From positions 248,001-312,000 of the forward strand of contig NW_015961950.1 in assembly GCF_000497045.1 (NCBI RefSeq): 64,000 nt of DNA, read 5' to 3'. This DNA is from Kalmanozyma brasiliensis GHG001 (taxonomy: Eukaryota > Basidiomycota > Ustilaginomycetes > Ustilaginales). The first letter of the stretch is position 1. The number at the start of each line of letters is the position of its first letter. Under the pieces are notes generated by a model. The model made no database searches, was not told the DNA's origin, and saw nothing but the letters and a program-made list of their open reading frames with translations. This document shows, piece by piece, positions 49,543 through 59,500 of this stretch. Made by a program: the position numbers and the translations under genes.

Positions 49543-51156
49543 ATGTACACAAAGCGATACTTGGGCCTCCTGGCTCTGGCTCTCAGCCTCCCTCTGGCTG
49601 CGCTCGCCGCTCCCACTCACCAGCCTTTCGTGCCTGGCTCCAGCGCAAACGCATACTCGCCCTCCACCGAGTTCGCCCCCCTCACCGCCAACCCTGACCT
49701 CGAGACCATCCCTGGCTCGTACATGATCGTCCTCAAGGACGGCATCAACTCCAACGATTTCTTCGCCCACCAGAGCCTCATCTCATCCGCACAGCTCTCC
49801 GCAAACAGCTTCCACGGTGAGGATGCTCAGGGTATCCGCCACGTCTACGATCTCGAGGGTCACCTCCAGGGTTACGCCGGCAAATTCACCGATGATGTCC
49901 TCGACTACATCCGCGCTCAGCCCGAGGTCGAGTACGTCGAGATGGACACCCTCGTCTCCGTCGAGGTCATGCCCCAGACCGAGGACAAGGTCTGGGATGT
50001 AGAGTACGACGCCAACCTCGAGGATGCTACCCTCGCTGCCATGAACGTTGGCAAGCTTGACGCCAAGGACACACAGAAGGGCGCCCCCTGGGGTCTTGCT
50101 CGTGTCTCGCACCGCAAGCGTCTCGGCCTCAGCACCTTCAACAAGTACGTCTACCAGGGCGACGGCGGTGAGGGTGTCACCGCCTACGTCATTGACACTG
50201 GTATCAACATCAACCACGTCGAGTTCGAGGGTCGCGCTCGCTGGGGTAAGACCATGCCCCAGAATGACGTTGACCAGGACGGCAACGGTCACGGCACCCA
50301 CTGCGCCGGTACCATTGGCTCGCGCAAGTACGGTGTTGCCAAGAAGGCTGAGCTCGTCGCCGTAAAGGTGCTCGGCTCCGGTGGCTCTGGTTCCATGTCC
50401 GACGTCACTGGTGGTGTCCTCTGGGCTGTCGAGGACGCCAAGAGGCTCACCGCTCAGTACCGCGCAAACCCGCAGTCGGCTGCTGCCAAGAAGCACAAGG
50501 GCTTCGTCGCCAACATGTCGCTCGGCGGTGGCAAGTCGCCCACCCTCGACAAGGCCGTCAACGGTGCCGTCACCAGCGGCATGCACTTCGGTGTTGCTGC
50601 CGGTAACGAGAACCAGGACGCCTGCAACGTCTCGCCCGCTGGCGCTACCAACCCTGTCACGGTCGGCGCCTCCACTGTTCAGGATGAGCGTGCCTACTTC
50701 TCCAACAAGGGCAAGTGCGTCGACATCTTTGCTCCTGGTCTCAACATCCTCTCCACCTGGAACACCGGTAACACCTCGGTCAACACCATCTCGGGTACCT
50801 CGATGGCCAGCCCTCACATTGTTGGTCTCCTTGCCTACCTCCTCTCCATCTACGGCACCGACGACTTCAAGCTGCTCACCGGTGGCTCCAAGCAGCGCTC
50901 CATCGCTGAGGTCGAGGACTCCCTTGCTGCCAAGCTCTCGGGTGTCATGCCCATCCCTGCCATGGCTCTTGACCTCGTCTCCAGCGTTGCCGGCTACTTC
51001 ACCGAGGACGCCGCTAAGCCCGACATTGACAGTGTGCTCTCCACCACCGAGATGAAGAAGGCCCTCATCAAGCTCGCCTCGCCCGGCGTCTTGACCGGTC
51101 TCGACTCGGACACTGTCAACAAGCTCGCCTTCAACAACGCTACCACCACGGCCTAA
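49543..51156 (+). CDS. Subtilisin-like serine protease (S8, cerevisin type)
   Basis: Secreted or vacuolar protease of 537 residues. The ATG at 49543 begins a clear signal peptide (MYTKRYLGLLALALSLPLAA, cleaved near ALAAP). An I9-type propeptide covers roughly 57-150 (SYMIVLKDGINSNDFFAHQ; GYAGKFTDDVLDYIRAQPEV). The S8 domain has catalytic Asp in YVIDTGI (~218), His in GNGHGTHCAGTIGS (~250) and Ser in GTSMASPHIVGLLAYLL (~420), plus the oxyanion Asn region in GVAAGNENQDACNVSP. The frame can be opened 18 codons upstream but without an ATG. Codons are strongly C-ending (GTC, CTC, GCC, AAC), more so than in neighbours, suggesting high expression. It could be vacuolar Prb1 or an extracellular enzyme. 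Confidence 0.93.
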   Translation: MYTKRYLGLLALALSLPLAALAAPTHQPFVPGSSANAYSPSTEFAPLTANPDLETIPGSYMIVLKDGINSNDFFAHQSLISSAQLSANSFHGEDAQGIRHVYDLEGHLQGYAGKFTDDVLDYIRAQPEVEYVEMDTLVSVEVMPQTEDKVWDVEYDANLEDATLAAMNVGKLDAKDTQKGAPWGLARVSHRKRLGLSTFNKYVYQGDGGEGVTAYVIDTGININHVEFEGRARWGKTMPQNDVDQDGNGHGTHCAGTIGSRKYGVAKKAELVAVKVLGSGGSGSMSDVTGGVLWAVEDAKRLTAQYRANPQSAAAKKHKGFVANMSLGGGKSPTLDKAVNGAVTSGMHFGVAAGNENQDACNVSPAGATNPVTVGASTVQDERAYFSNKGKCVDIFAPGLNILSTWNTGNTSVNTISGTSMASPHIVGLLAYLLSIYGTDDFKLLTGGSKQRSIAEVEDSLAAKLSGVMPIPAMALDLVSSVAGYFTEDAAKPDIDSVLSTTEMKKALIKLASPGVLTGLDSDTVNKLAFNNATTTA

Positions 51157-51726
51157 GCGTCCCCACCGCGCACATCACCAGAGCATGGCTCCACTGTCTT
51201 CTGCCGCATCATCGACAACCTGCATGACATGTGTTTTCTCCCTGTCCCAGTTCCTCTATCGCAAACTCATTCTGTTCATAACGCTCGCATTCTCGTAGTC
51301 TCGTAATCACGCTTCCCCACCAACGGCCATGATGACGATACACACCCAAAGGCTTTTGTATTCTTCTCACTGCTTTCTCATGAACGTTTCCTATCAACCA
51401 GTTTTGCTTGAGATTGTGTGTGATGTGGGTGTCTTTCGACACCGTCAGAAGCAGTTTTCCAGAGTGAGCTGTTCGTTGCGTCGCAAAATGCAAGGCGAGG
51501 CAAGCGCACACAGTTGTCATGGCGTGCGAAGAAGGTGCTGACCGACATTGGCAAGGCACCGAGCTGATCCCAGTCGTCGCTGTGACAAATGCATCGCAGT
51601 CACCGAGCGCAGATTGGAACAACACATTTCGAGACGATGGACAAGCAAACGATGCGCAGATGTGAATGAGATTGGGCACACTTGATACAAAATACACATG
51701 CTCCTTTTGACCTTTCCTTTGCGCCT
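51157..51726. other. Convergent 3' flanks of the protease and CCT8
   Basis: Tail-to-tail spacer of 570 bases. No gene, repeat or terminator-like structure is supported. Confidence 0.55.
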
Positions 51727-53394
51727 CTAGTCGTCGTCCCAGTTGGGATTCGCCTTGGGCGCCTTGATGCCCGCAGGCTTGGACATGATGATCGAGTCGA
51801 CTGAGAGCACGCTGATGGCGGCGCCGGTGGCGTACCTCAGTGCCCACGACTTGGCGGCCAGCACATCGAACACCTGGTTCTGCGTGGTCGACATGGTGCC
51901 GTCGGTCTCGTTCTCGATGTCGACGCCAACGTCGGCGCCTGCTGCATCGACGTGCTTGGCGTAGAGGCGCGAGACGGTCTCTGTCGCGTCCAGACCGGCG
52001 TTCTCGGCCAAGGTGCGCGGGATCACCTCGAGCGCCTCGCCAAACTTCTTGATCGAGTGCTGGTTGAGGCCGGGCGTCTTCTCGCCCAGATCGGCGATGC
52101 GCTTGGCGAGCTCGAGCTCGGTAGCGCCTGCACCGGGGACGAGGCGTGGATCGCGCGTGAGCGACTTGATCACGTTGACGCCGTCATCGATCGCACGCTC
52201 CACATCGTCGAGCAGGTTGGACGTGGCTCCGCGCAGAACGATGGTGCACATCTTGGGCTTGGCCTTTCCACCGGGCTGACCCTCCTCCTGCTTGAACACG
52301 GTCACGCGGTCGCCGCCGATCTCTGTCGTCTCGATCGAGTCGATCCATCCCGCCTCTTCCGGCAGTGGCGCACCCAACCTCGCAAGCGGCGTCGCACCGA
52401 GCAAGCGGCAGAGACGACGGAGCTCGAACTTGGACAGAATCTTGATCACCAGAATGCCGAATCGGTTGAGATAGTGCTGTGCGAGCTCACCCACCTGCGA
52501 CTGCGTCACGACCACCTTGACGCCCGAATCGGCGATCTCCTTGAAGTACTTCTCCAGCTGCTGCTCCTCGCCTCTCGAGAAGCTCGAGAGCTCGTCTGCG
52601 TTCTTGAGAAGGACGGTGCCCTTGGTTTCGGTCTGGGTGATGTCCATGCCGCACGTGTAGACACCGACCTTTGCCGCTTTCGCCTTTTTGATGACTCCCT
52701 CTGGTTCACGACCGAACACCATCCCGCGCACCACCTTGGACTGCGACAGACTGCCACCCATGATCTTGACCACACGGACATTGTCAACGCTGAAATCGGC
52801 CAGGCCATTCTTTGAGTTCTGTGGCAGCACCATCGAGACTGCTTCTGCGACGAGGGGTGCAAGGAGGTCTTCGTTGCCGTACTGTTTCGACGCGAGGCAT
52901 GGCTTGAGGGCAAGCGCGAGACTCTGCGTAGTGGGAGGGTTGGAGAGCTGCGCGACCGAGAGCTGCTCGAGCTCGGCGAGACACTTCTCGCGTGCAATCT
53001 CGTAGCCCTGAAGAATTTCGGAAGGATGCAGACCCATGGTGATGAGGTATTCGGCCTTCTTCAAGAGCTCTCCTGCAAAGATGAGGACGAGGTTGGTGGA
53101 GTCGCCCATCTCTGCCTCCTGCTGCTGGCTTGCCATGACAAGCAGCTTGGCAGCAGGGTGAACGACATCGAGCTCGCGGATGATGGTGGCTGCATCGGAT
53201 GTGACGAACAGCCTCTCGAGGTGGTTGATGACCATCTTGTTGCGCCCGTTGGGGCCGAACGAGGTTCGCACGATCTCGGAGAGTTCATTGACAGCCTGAA
53301 TGTTTCGAAGGACGGCCTCCTCGATACCCTGGAAGTGCTTGTAGCCCTCCTTGAAGAGGTTCGGCCCGCCGGCGCGCGGTACTTTGAGCGACAT
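51727..53394 (-). CDS. CCT8: Cytosolic chaperonin TRiC/CCT subunit theta
   Basis: One of eight subunits of the ring chaperonin that folds actin, tubulin and WD40 proteins. One exon, 555 residues, usual for the family. The start MSLKVPRAGGPNLFKEG is the known subunit-theta N-terminus; the frame continues upstream into non-conserved sequence, so the longer form is not used. Group II chaperonin motifs: TSFGPNGRNKMVINHLERLF, VTSDAATI, the ATP loop EMGDSTNLVLIFAGELL (with Ser for the usual Gly, as in other fungal theta subunits with non-Gly residues), and VPGAGATELELAKRI. The C-terminal DDD tail is typical. Confidence 0.95.
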   Translation of the reverse strand: MSLKVPRAGGPNLFKEGYKHFQGIEEAVLRNIQAVNELSEIVRTSFGPNGRNKMVINHLERLFVTSDAATIIRELDVVHPAAKLLVMASQQQEAEMGDSTNLVLIFAGELLKKAEYLITMGLHPSEILQGYEIAREKCLAELEQLSVAQLSNPPTTQSLALALKPCLASKQYGNEDLLAPLVAEAVSMVLPQNSKNGLADFSVDNVRVVKIMGGSLSQSKVVRGMVFGREPEGVIKKAKAAKVGVYTCGMDITQTETKGTVLLKNADELSSFSRGEEQQLEKYFKEIADSGVKVVVTQSQVGELAQHYLNRFGILVIKILSKFELRRLCRLLGATPLARLGAPLPEEAGWIDSIETTEIGGDRVTVFKQEEGQPGGKAKPKMCTIVLRGATSNLLDDVERAIDDGVNVIKSLTRDPRLVPGAGATELELAKRIADLGEKTPGLNQHSIKKFGEALEVIPRTLAENAGLDATETVSRLYAKHVDAAGADVGVDIENETDGTMSTTQNQVFDVLAAKSWALRYATGAAISVLSVDSIIMSKPAGIKAPKANPNWDDD

Positions 53395-53811
53395 GTTGGT
53401 GCTGTAGTTGGTTGCAGAAGGTGATGAAGGACGCTTCTGATGATGAGAAGAACACCTGCACTCGAACTGATGCGCATTCTTCCAAAAGGCACACACGCTT
53501 CGAAAGCGCAGCTGAATTGATACGCGCGACAATTTTGTTGGTCTTGAAAAGCAAGGCTTGGTCGCTCTCTCTCTAACACACACAGGCGCGCGTTCTTCTC
53601 CCGCCTTCGATAGCGGCTGTTTTCCCCACGGCGCGTTAGAGTTCGATGTAACACCTCTGCTTCGGCGAAAAAAAAAAACTGCAGGACACCGCATGTTGAA
53701 CTCAAACTCGTCTGACGACGCACATATCAGGGGACACGGCACGCATGAGCTTCTGGATGGTGACGATTTGGCTTTATGTATGATTCCGCACTGCCAGAAG
53801 AACGTTAGCAA
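53395..53811. other. CCT8 promoter / MTO1 3' flank
   Basis: Spacer between two minus-strand genes. A run of 11 A residues (53669-53679 on the plus strand) is a short poly-dA:dT tract of the kind that keeps promoters nucleosome-free. Confidence 0.5.
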
Positions 53812-56043
53812 CTAGACGTTCTGCGATGCTTGTCCTGCTTCATCAGGCTGTACAGCGTATCGCCATAGCGCGGCGTAGTTGGAAGGTGTGCATCCGGGTA
53901 TCGACTTGAGTGCCGCCTGTACAAAGATAGAATGATAAACGAGACAGGAAGAAGGTCAGCAACGAAAGATAAAACGATCCCTCTTCAGCCCTCAGGCCCT
54001 CAAGTCTTTGTCACTTACCAACGATGTTGGGCGCAAAAGATCCAGCTTTTCTCGCAGCTGCGGATTGAGGCCTGGCACTGAAGCAAAGTTGAATCCTTCC
54101 GGGAAGCGCATCTGTGTCTCCTTGTTGAAAGCTGCGATCTCCTGAGCTTGCCTCTCCAAATGTGGCATGTATGTGGCCTCTATCTCTACTCTATCTGTCA
54201 CCATCTTGCTCAGACCCGCCAACTCGGGAATCAGAGGAACGAGATCGCGGATGCCTAGCTGTGGCTGTCGAAGCATGTCAAGTCCACTTCGCTCGTGCGA
54301 GTCGCCCGAGCAGTGGAAGCCATGCCGCATCCAGGCGTGTGGGCTCATCCGCGTTGCTTTGAGCAGCGCAAATGCGTGTTCCATGTCAGCCTGCATTGCG
54401 CAGAAACGTTGCCAGCGTCGTTCGTCTATTGCCGAAGCGCGGGACGCTCGCAGGAGCGGAGTAAGCCGTGTGTCTGCGTTGTCGGCTCGAAGCGTCATCC
54501 TGTACTCGCTGCGAGAGCTAAACATTCGATACGGCTCTTCTACGCCTTGCATGACCAAATCGTCAATCATCGTCCCGACATATCCACCTGATCTACCAAT
54601 GTCGAGTGGCGCAAGACCGTTGGCCTTGAGACCTGCGTTGAGCCCGGCAACGCATCCCTGAGCTGCAGCCTCTTCGTACCCTGTGGTGCCATTGATCTGG
54701 CCTGCCAGCCATAGCCCCTCGATTCTTTTCGTCTCGAGACTGTGGCGCAGCTCTCGCGGGTCCACATGATCGTACTCGACTCCATATCCTGGACGGATCA
54801 TCTCTGCATTCTCGAGCCCTGGGATACTACGCAGCAATTCTTGCTGCTCTTCGGTCGGCAGCGTGCAGGACAGCCCATTTGGATACAAAACGCCGCCGTC
54901 CTCTGTGCCCGGTCGACCTTCCGGTTCAAGCCAGACTGGGTGACTGTTTTTGTCCTTGAAGCGGATCACCTTGGACTCGATCGATGGACAGTAGCGTGGC
55001 CCTCGAACGGTCTCCTTGATGTGGATCGACTTGCCAAGATTTTGTCGTACAATGTCATGAGTCGTCGCCGTCGTTTGCGTGCCCCAGCACTCGACTTGGT
55101 GAGCGGGATCGATGTCGGGTGCATCGTTGAGGAAAGAGAAGGCTGCCGGTGTAACGTCGCCGCGGATGACGTCAAGGCGAGGATCGACTCTGCTGCCTGG
55201 TTGCCACAGGCTGCCAAGACGAACGGACGACGAAGCGATTCTTGCAGGTGTGCCGGTCTTGAGACGGCCAAGTTCGAAACCGGCGCGGGCCAGACTCTGA
55301 CTGAGACCATCGGAGGCCGGATCGTCGTACATTGAAGGCAGAGGCAGCATGCGCCCAGCTGGCCTCGACTCGAGACCCAGGTGGATGTTGGCGGACAAGA
55401 AGGTGCCGGTGGCGAGAATAACTTGGCTACACGTGATCGTTTCGCCATCGGTCGTAGTGATACCGCGAACAACCGCTCGAGTGACTTCGCGCTCCTTTCC
55501 CTTTCCGTGTTGAGCAGGGTATCCGTTCGACCAGTCCAGCTTCAGACCATGGACCTTGGCCTCGTGTATGGTCAGATTGGGATAGGTCCGCAGAGCATGT
55601 TGCATGTGGCGTCGGTACAGAGACCGATCGATTTGCGCCCTCGGACCATGCACGGCAGGTCCTTTCGACTTGTTGAGCATGCGAAACTGGATTCCTGCTT
55701 TATCGCCGACCAAACCGCACAGTCCGCCGAGAGCATCGACCTCGCGCACCAAGGTGCCCTTTCCGACGCCGCCGAGACTAGGGTTGCAGCTGAGCTCTCC
55801 GATGCTTTGCTTGTTCGTGGTGACGAGGAGCGTGCGTGCTCCCGTGCGAGCTGAGCCTGCGGCCGCCTCACACCCGCTGTGACCGGCACCGACGACCACA
55901 ACGTCAAACTGCAGGTCCGATCGGCTAGGTCCCGCCAGCGGCAGGTCTTGAGACGCCGTTGCCAAGTGCCTGCATGACTGTCGAGCCGATTGCCGACGGG
56001 CGCTGGGCCCTGTCACCACGGCACCGAAGCTTCGCCGCAACAT
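53812..56043 (-). CDS. MTO1: Mitochondrial tRNA uridine-34 modification enzyme Mto1 (GidA/MnmG family)
   Basis: FAD enzyme that with Mss1 installs the C5 modification on wobble U34 of mitochondrial tRNAs. Two exons: 54019-56043 and 53812-53916, joined by a 102-base GT-AG intron, giving 709 residues (human MTO1 is 717). The frame could begin a little upstream only with GTG, so the first ATG ([10 protein letters not shown]) is used; it opens an Arg/Ser-rich mitochondrial presequence. Landmarks: FAD Rossmann [72 protein letters not shown], and [22 protein letters not shown]. The small second exon adds [20 protein letters not shown], the C-terminal MnmG-type domain that pairs with the GTPase partner. 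Without that exon the protein would stop just short of this domain. Confidence 0.94.
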
Positions 56044-56146
56044 CCGCACGATCGTGCCGTATTGGCCGTCTTGTGTGGCAAGGAGGTCGACAGATTTTGT
56101 GTAGCGATGGTTGATGGAGGTGTCTCCATGAGAAGATGGCCACAGA

Positions 56147-56162
56147 AATTTAAGGTTTCAAG
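56147..56162. promoter_or_regulatory. Shared upstream element, copy 2
   Basis: AATTTAAGGTTTCAAG, 104 bases before the MTO1 start. It differs by one T from the element at 7065-7081 upstream of the lipid kinase. Function inferred only from conservation between the two sites. Confidence 0.35.
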
Positions 56163-56281
56163 ACGAACCCTGAACAAGAAGAAAGCTCACCTCCATGCAC
56201 CTTCGTCTTTCGGCGTGCAACGGAGAGTTTTCTTCCTTTTTGGTGTCACCTTTTTTCTGTGCCCTTTCCGCGCTTCGTTTT

Positions 56282-56289
56282 TGACGTCA
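56282..56289. promoter_or_regulatory. CRE-type palindrome TGACGTCA
   Basis: A perfect 8-base bZIP (ATF/CREB) site, 239 bases before the MTO1 start. The sequence match is exact; occupancy is unknown. Confidence 0.35.
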
Positions 56290-56558
56290 GAGATCCTTAC
56301 GATTCGAGCAGGGAATACTCTGAACACTTGCTCGACACATGATCTCAACACAGACGAATCATCATAGGAATCGAAAAAATACATTGTCCTGTGTCTTTTG
56401 CGTCTGTGCCAACAGTTTGAAGGCGCGGCCGACTGCGGAGACGAGCCCGCAAGAAGGTAACATGAAACCGAATCGCGTATCAAAAATCAGAATGGCCCTC
56501 ACGGGACCATGAGAAAAACGAAGAGGATAGAGAAGCAAACAAAGATGCCTGAGACCGC

Positions 56559-59500
56559 TTAGCGTCGTCGAAGAGGGGTGAGATCCTCCGTCCGGGAACG
56601 AGCATGTCCAGCACGCTTGAGCCGATCGAAAGCTGCACGATTCGAGCCATCGTGAACGGGCGTTCGGATCATCGATGCTGGCCTTGGTGCAAGTGGCGAG
56701 CCGCGAAAGGAGGCCAAGCGCTGTGGCGTTGCGATGGATGTTGTGAGATTGTGCGGCGCTCTGACAGGCAGTCGCGAGGGCGTGTTGTTCTGCGACATGC
56801 TCGCAAAGGTCGAGATGCGCTGATCGTGCCCGACATTTGGAAGTCCAGAACGACGTTCCGGCGAAGGTGTGTGCGGGGCAGCTGGCGCCGATGGAGGAGT
56901 CGCAGGTCCCTCTTCCGGGACCGTTGGCACTGGCTTGCGCGATTGAAGCAGCTGCTGGCTCGGCTTGCGTGAGATGGCATCCGTCTTGCTGGTCATTTGC
57001 GAGCCAACCGCCTCCAACAGCGCTTGAGCCCACAGCGGATTAGATGGTACCTCGCTACCGATGATGTCTGAAATGACCTTGACCCACTGCGCCATTTCGC
57101 CTTCCGTGTCGGCGAAGAACGTGATTCGCTCTCCGTCGGCAAATGTGATGCGGAAAGATCGTTCGACGTGGTAGTTGGCATCTGCGTCCTCCTCTTCCGC
57201 CAGCGTTGCCGCTGTAGCGCACGAAGCCATCGTCCTCGACCTTCCCAGGACCTGACTTGCGCCGGAGGAGAGGACCATGGAGCCTGCATTCACATGATTG
57301 CCCAGCTCTTCGATGCAGACAGCCTTGGAGAGATCGATCTTGACAGTCGGCTTTTTCGTGACGGCATTGAAGCAGATCAGATGCTGACCCTGCGCATGCA
57401 CGGGACGACGACGCCAGCTGGCGCAGTCGCCACCCAGCTGAGTCAACGTGCCCGTCTGCCATGGCTCAGATCGGTGCCAAGCTGCGTTCTGCATCCCTCG
57501 GAGACACTCGCCAAGGTTCTCCGGGAGACCATCACGAGGGATATTCGGCAGCGGTGGAAGGTAGAAGAGCTTCAGACGAAGCGTTCCGCGCACCTTGCTG
57601 AGGTTTTGATGGAAGTCCTGCGAGAGCATCGAGACGTGCGAACGCGATGCGATGCTCGAAGGGCCCGAGATGCTGCCCGTCGGGTTGGAGACGCCATGGA
57701 CGGGAAGATCAAGAACCATGCAACGTGCGAAGCATTGGCTGGCCACACGCTCGAAAATGACTCCAGTTCTGCCAAAGGCGCCCTCGCGGTTGATGTAAGC
57801 AAGCATGGGCTCGGCTCGCGAGGCCTGGGATGCCAGCTCCGCGGCGGCCTCGCGCTCCTGTTGCTCCCGCTTTGCTGCTTGCTTCTTTGGACTGCTGAAG
57901 AAGCGACTGAGGCCCTTGAGCGTCGGACTACCCGGTTCGCGTCGAATCGGCGACGACGGACGTTGAGGCTCCACGAGATGAGCATCGCGCTGCACGACGA
58001 GGGTCAAGCTGAACTCGAGATTCTTGTGCTGGATCAGCTCAAATTCTTGCGCGATCTTGCTGACTGTACCGCGACCAGCTCGAAGGGGCACGGTGGCCGT
58101 TTTGACCATGTGAAGTCCGTTGTCGAGGATGCAGTGGAACGAGGTGGGACGCGACGGCACAGGAAGGTCTGTGGGTGTGAAGGAATCGACCATGACGAAG
58201 ACCTTGCCCGCAGCCTTGCGGCCACTGGCACCTTCCTGGAACTCGCGCATCTCCTTCTTGTACTCGTTGATATCGCTAGGCCTGCGCAGCTTCTTCCAAG
58301 CTTTTCCGCTATCGACATCGCCCGCAGCTGCCGAATGTGTAACTTTGTCGTCGATGCCTTTGTAGAGACCGCGGTCGTTGACGTTGTAGTTGAGATCGAC
58401 CTTCTCGTAGATACGAGACAGCTCTTTTTCGATGTTGTTCTGGAAACCGCCTTCGACAGCGCGCTGGAGGCTGGCGTCCAGCATAGCTTTGCTCTTGGCG
58501 AGATCTGCACTGATGCTTTGACGGGTTGGGAGCTCAGCCTGCTCGGTCTGAGCTTCGCTGGTCGATTCAATAGCGATTGATGCGCTGGTGGAGTCAACCT
58601 CGACAGCATCAGCCGCAGCTGCAGTGAATGTAGCCCGTGCGTCGCTGGTGCTCATGCTTCGTTTGCGACGAGCTTGACCATCCTTGCTACGACGACGGGC
58701 GATGATTTGGTCGGCTTGCTGCTTTGGCGTGAGGCGCGATGCCACGGGATTGGCAGCGCTGACTGGGGCAGTGGAGTCCGGGAGAACACGTGGGAAGAGG
58801 CGGTCGTCATGGTCAGAGTCGAGCGTGTCGAAGTTGGGAAGCTGGATGGCGTCTACATCGGCCTCTGCATCCCGAGACGTGGGTTGGCTGAGTTCAACTT
58901 TTACCTTGAGCTCTGCGCCCAGCAAATCAAGAGGACTCTCGAGCTGGCCGAGTTCTTTGACGGGGCTCGGAGGCGGAATAGGCTTTGTTTCAGTCGCCGC
59001 TGGCTCGGTGCGAGCAAGATGGAGAGGGACACTTGGACGTGCCGCAGGCAGTGTCTTACTCTGCCATTGAACCGTGTCTTGCGCCGAAACCAGTGATGGT
59101 CCTGGCTCACTGCCGCGTGGCATGCGCTTCTGCTGCGACGTGTTGCGTTTGAGGGCGGAAGAGTCGATCGTGGAGATTTCCTCGCCCGAAAGACCTTCCT
59201 TGTGCTCCTCGGTTGCAGCGCGTCCGGCTTTTGCCTGCTCTTGGTTGAGCTTCTCCTTTGCGACACGCTGAAGGATGGCGTCACGCGAAATGTGCGGTCG
59301 ACCACGAATGGAGCCGTTGCGGCTGGCGGGAGGAGGAACGGTGCTTGGTGTTGGGCCCATCTCCGGTTGTGTGAGGCTTTGAGCAAAGTCGCCGAGGATA
59401 GGTGTGGGCATGTCAACGTCCAAGTTAATGGGATCCCATGCGGGAAGCTGCGGCAACATTGCTTGCTCCAGGCGTGGAGCGTCTGCAGCTGTCTCGACCG

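Larger units (their letters stand above)
56044..56558. other. MTO1 promoter / Bud4-like 3' flank
   Basis: Spacer between two minus-strand genes. It holds the AATTTAAGGTTTCAAG element (56147-56162) and a perfect CRE palindrome TGACGTCA (56282-56289). No gene is supported. Confidence 0.55.

Noticed and set aside
49783..50817. 344-codon minus-strand frame across the protease
   Set aside because: Mirror of the C-ending codon bias of the protease gene, which has a complete S8 catalytic triad in the other strand.
53395..53811. 139-residue N-terminal extension of CCT8
   Set aside because: No chaperonin has it, and the family start MSLKVPRAGGPNLFKEG is internal to the long frame.
57168..58580. 470-codon plus-strand frame
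   Set aside because: Antisense to the PH/anillin region of the Bud4-like gene, which has recognisable domains.
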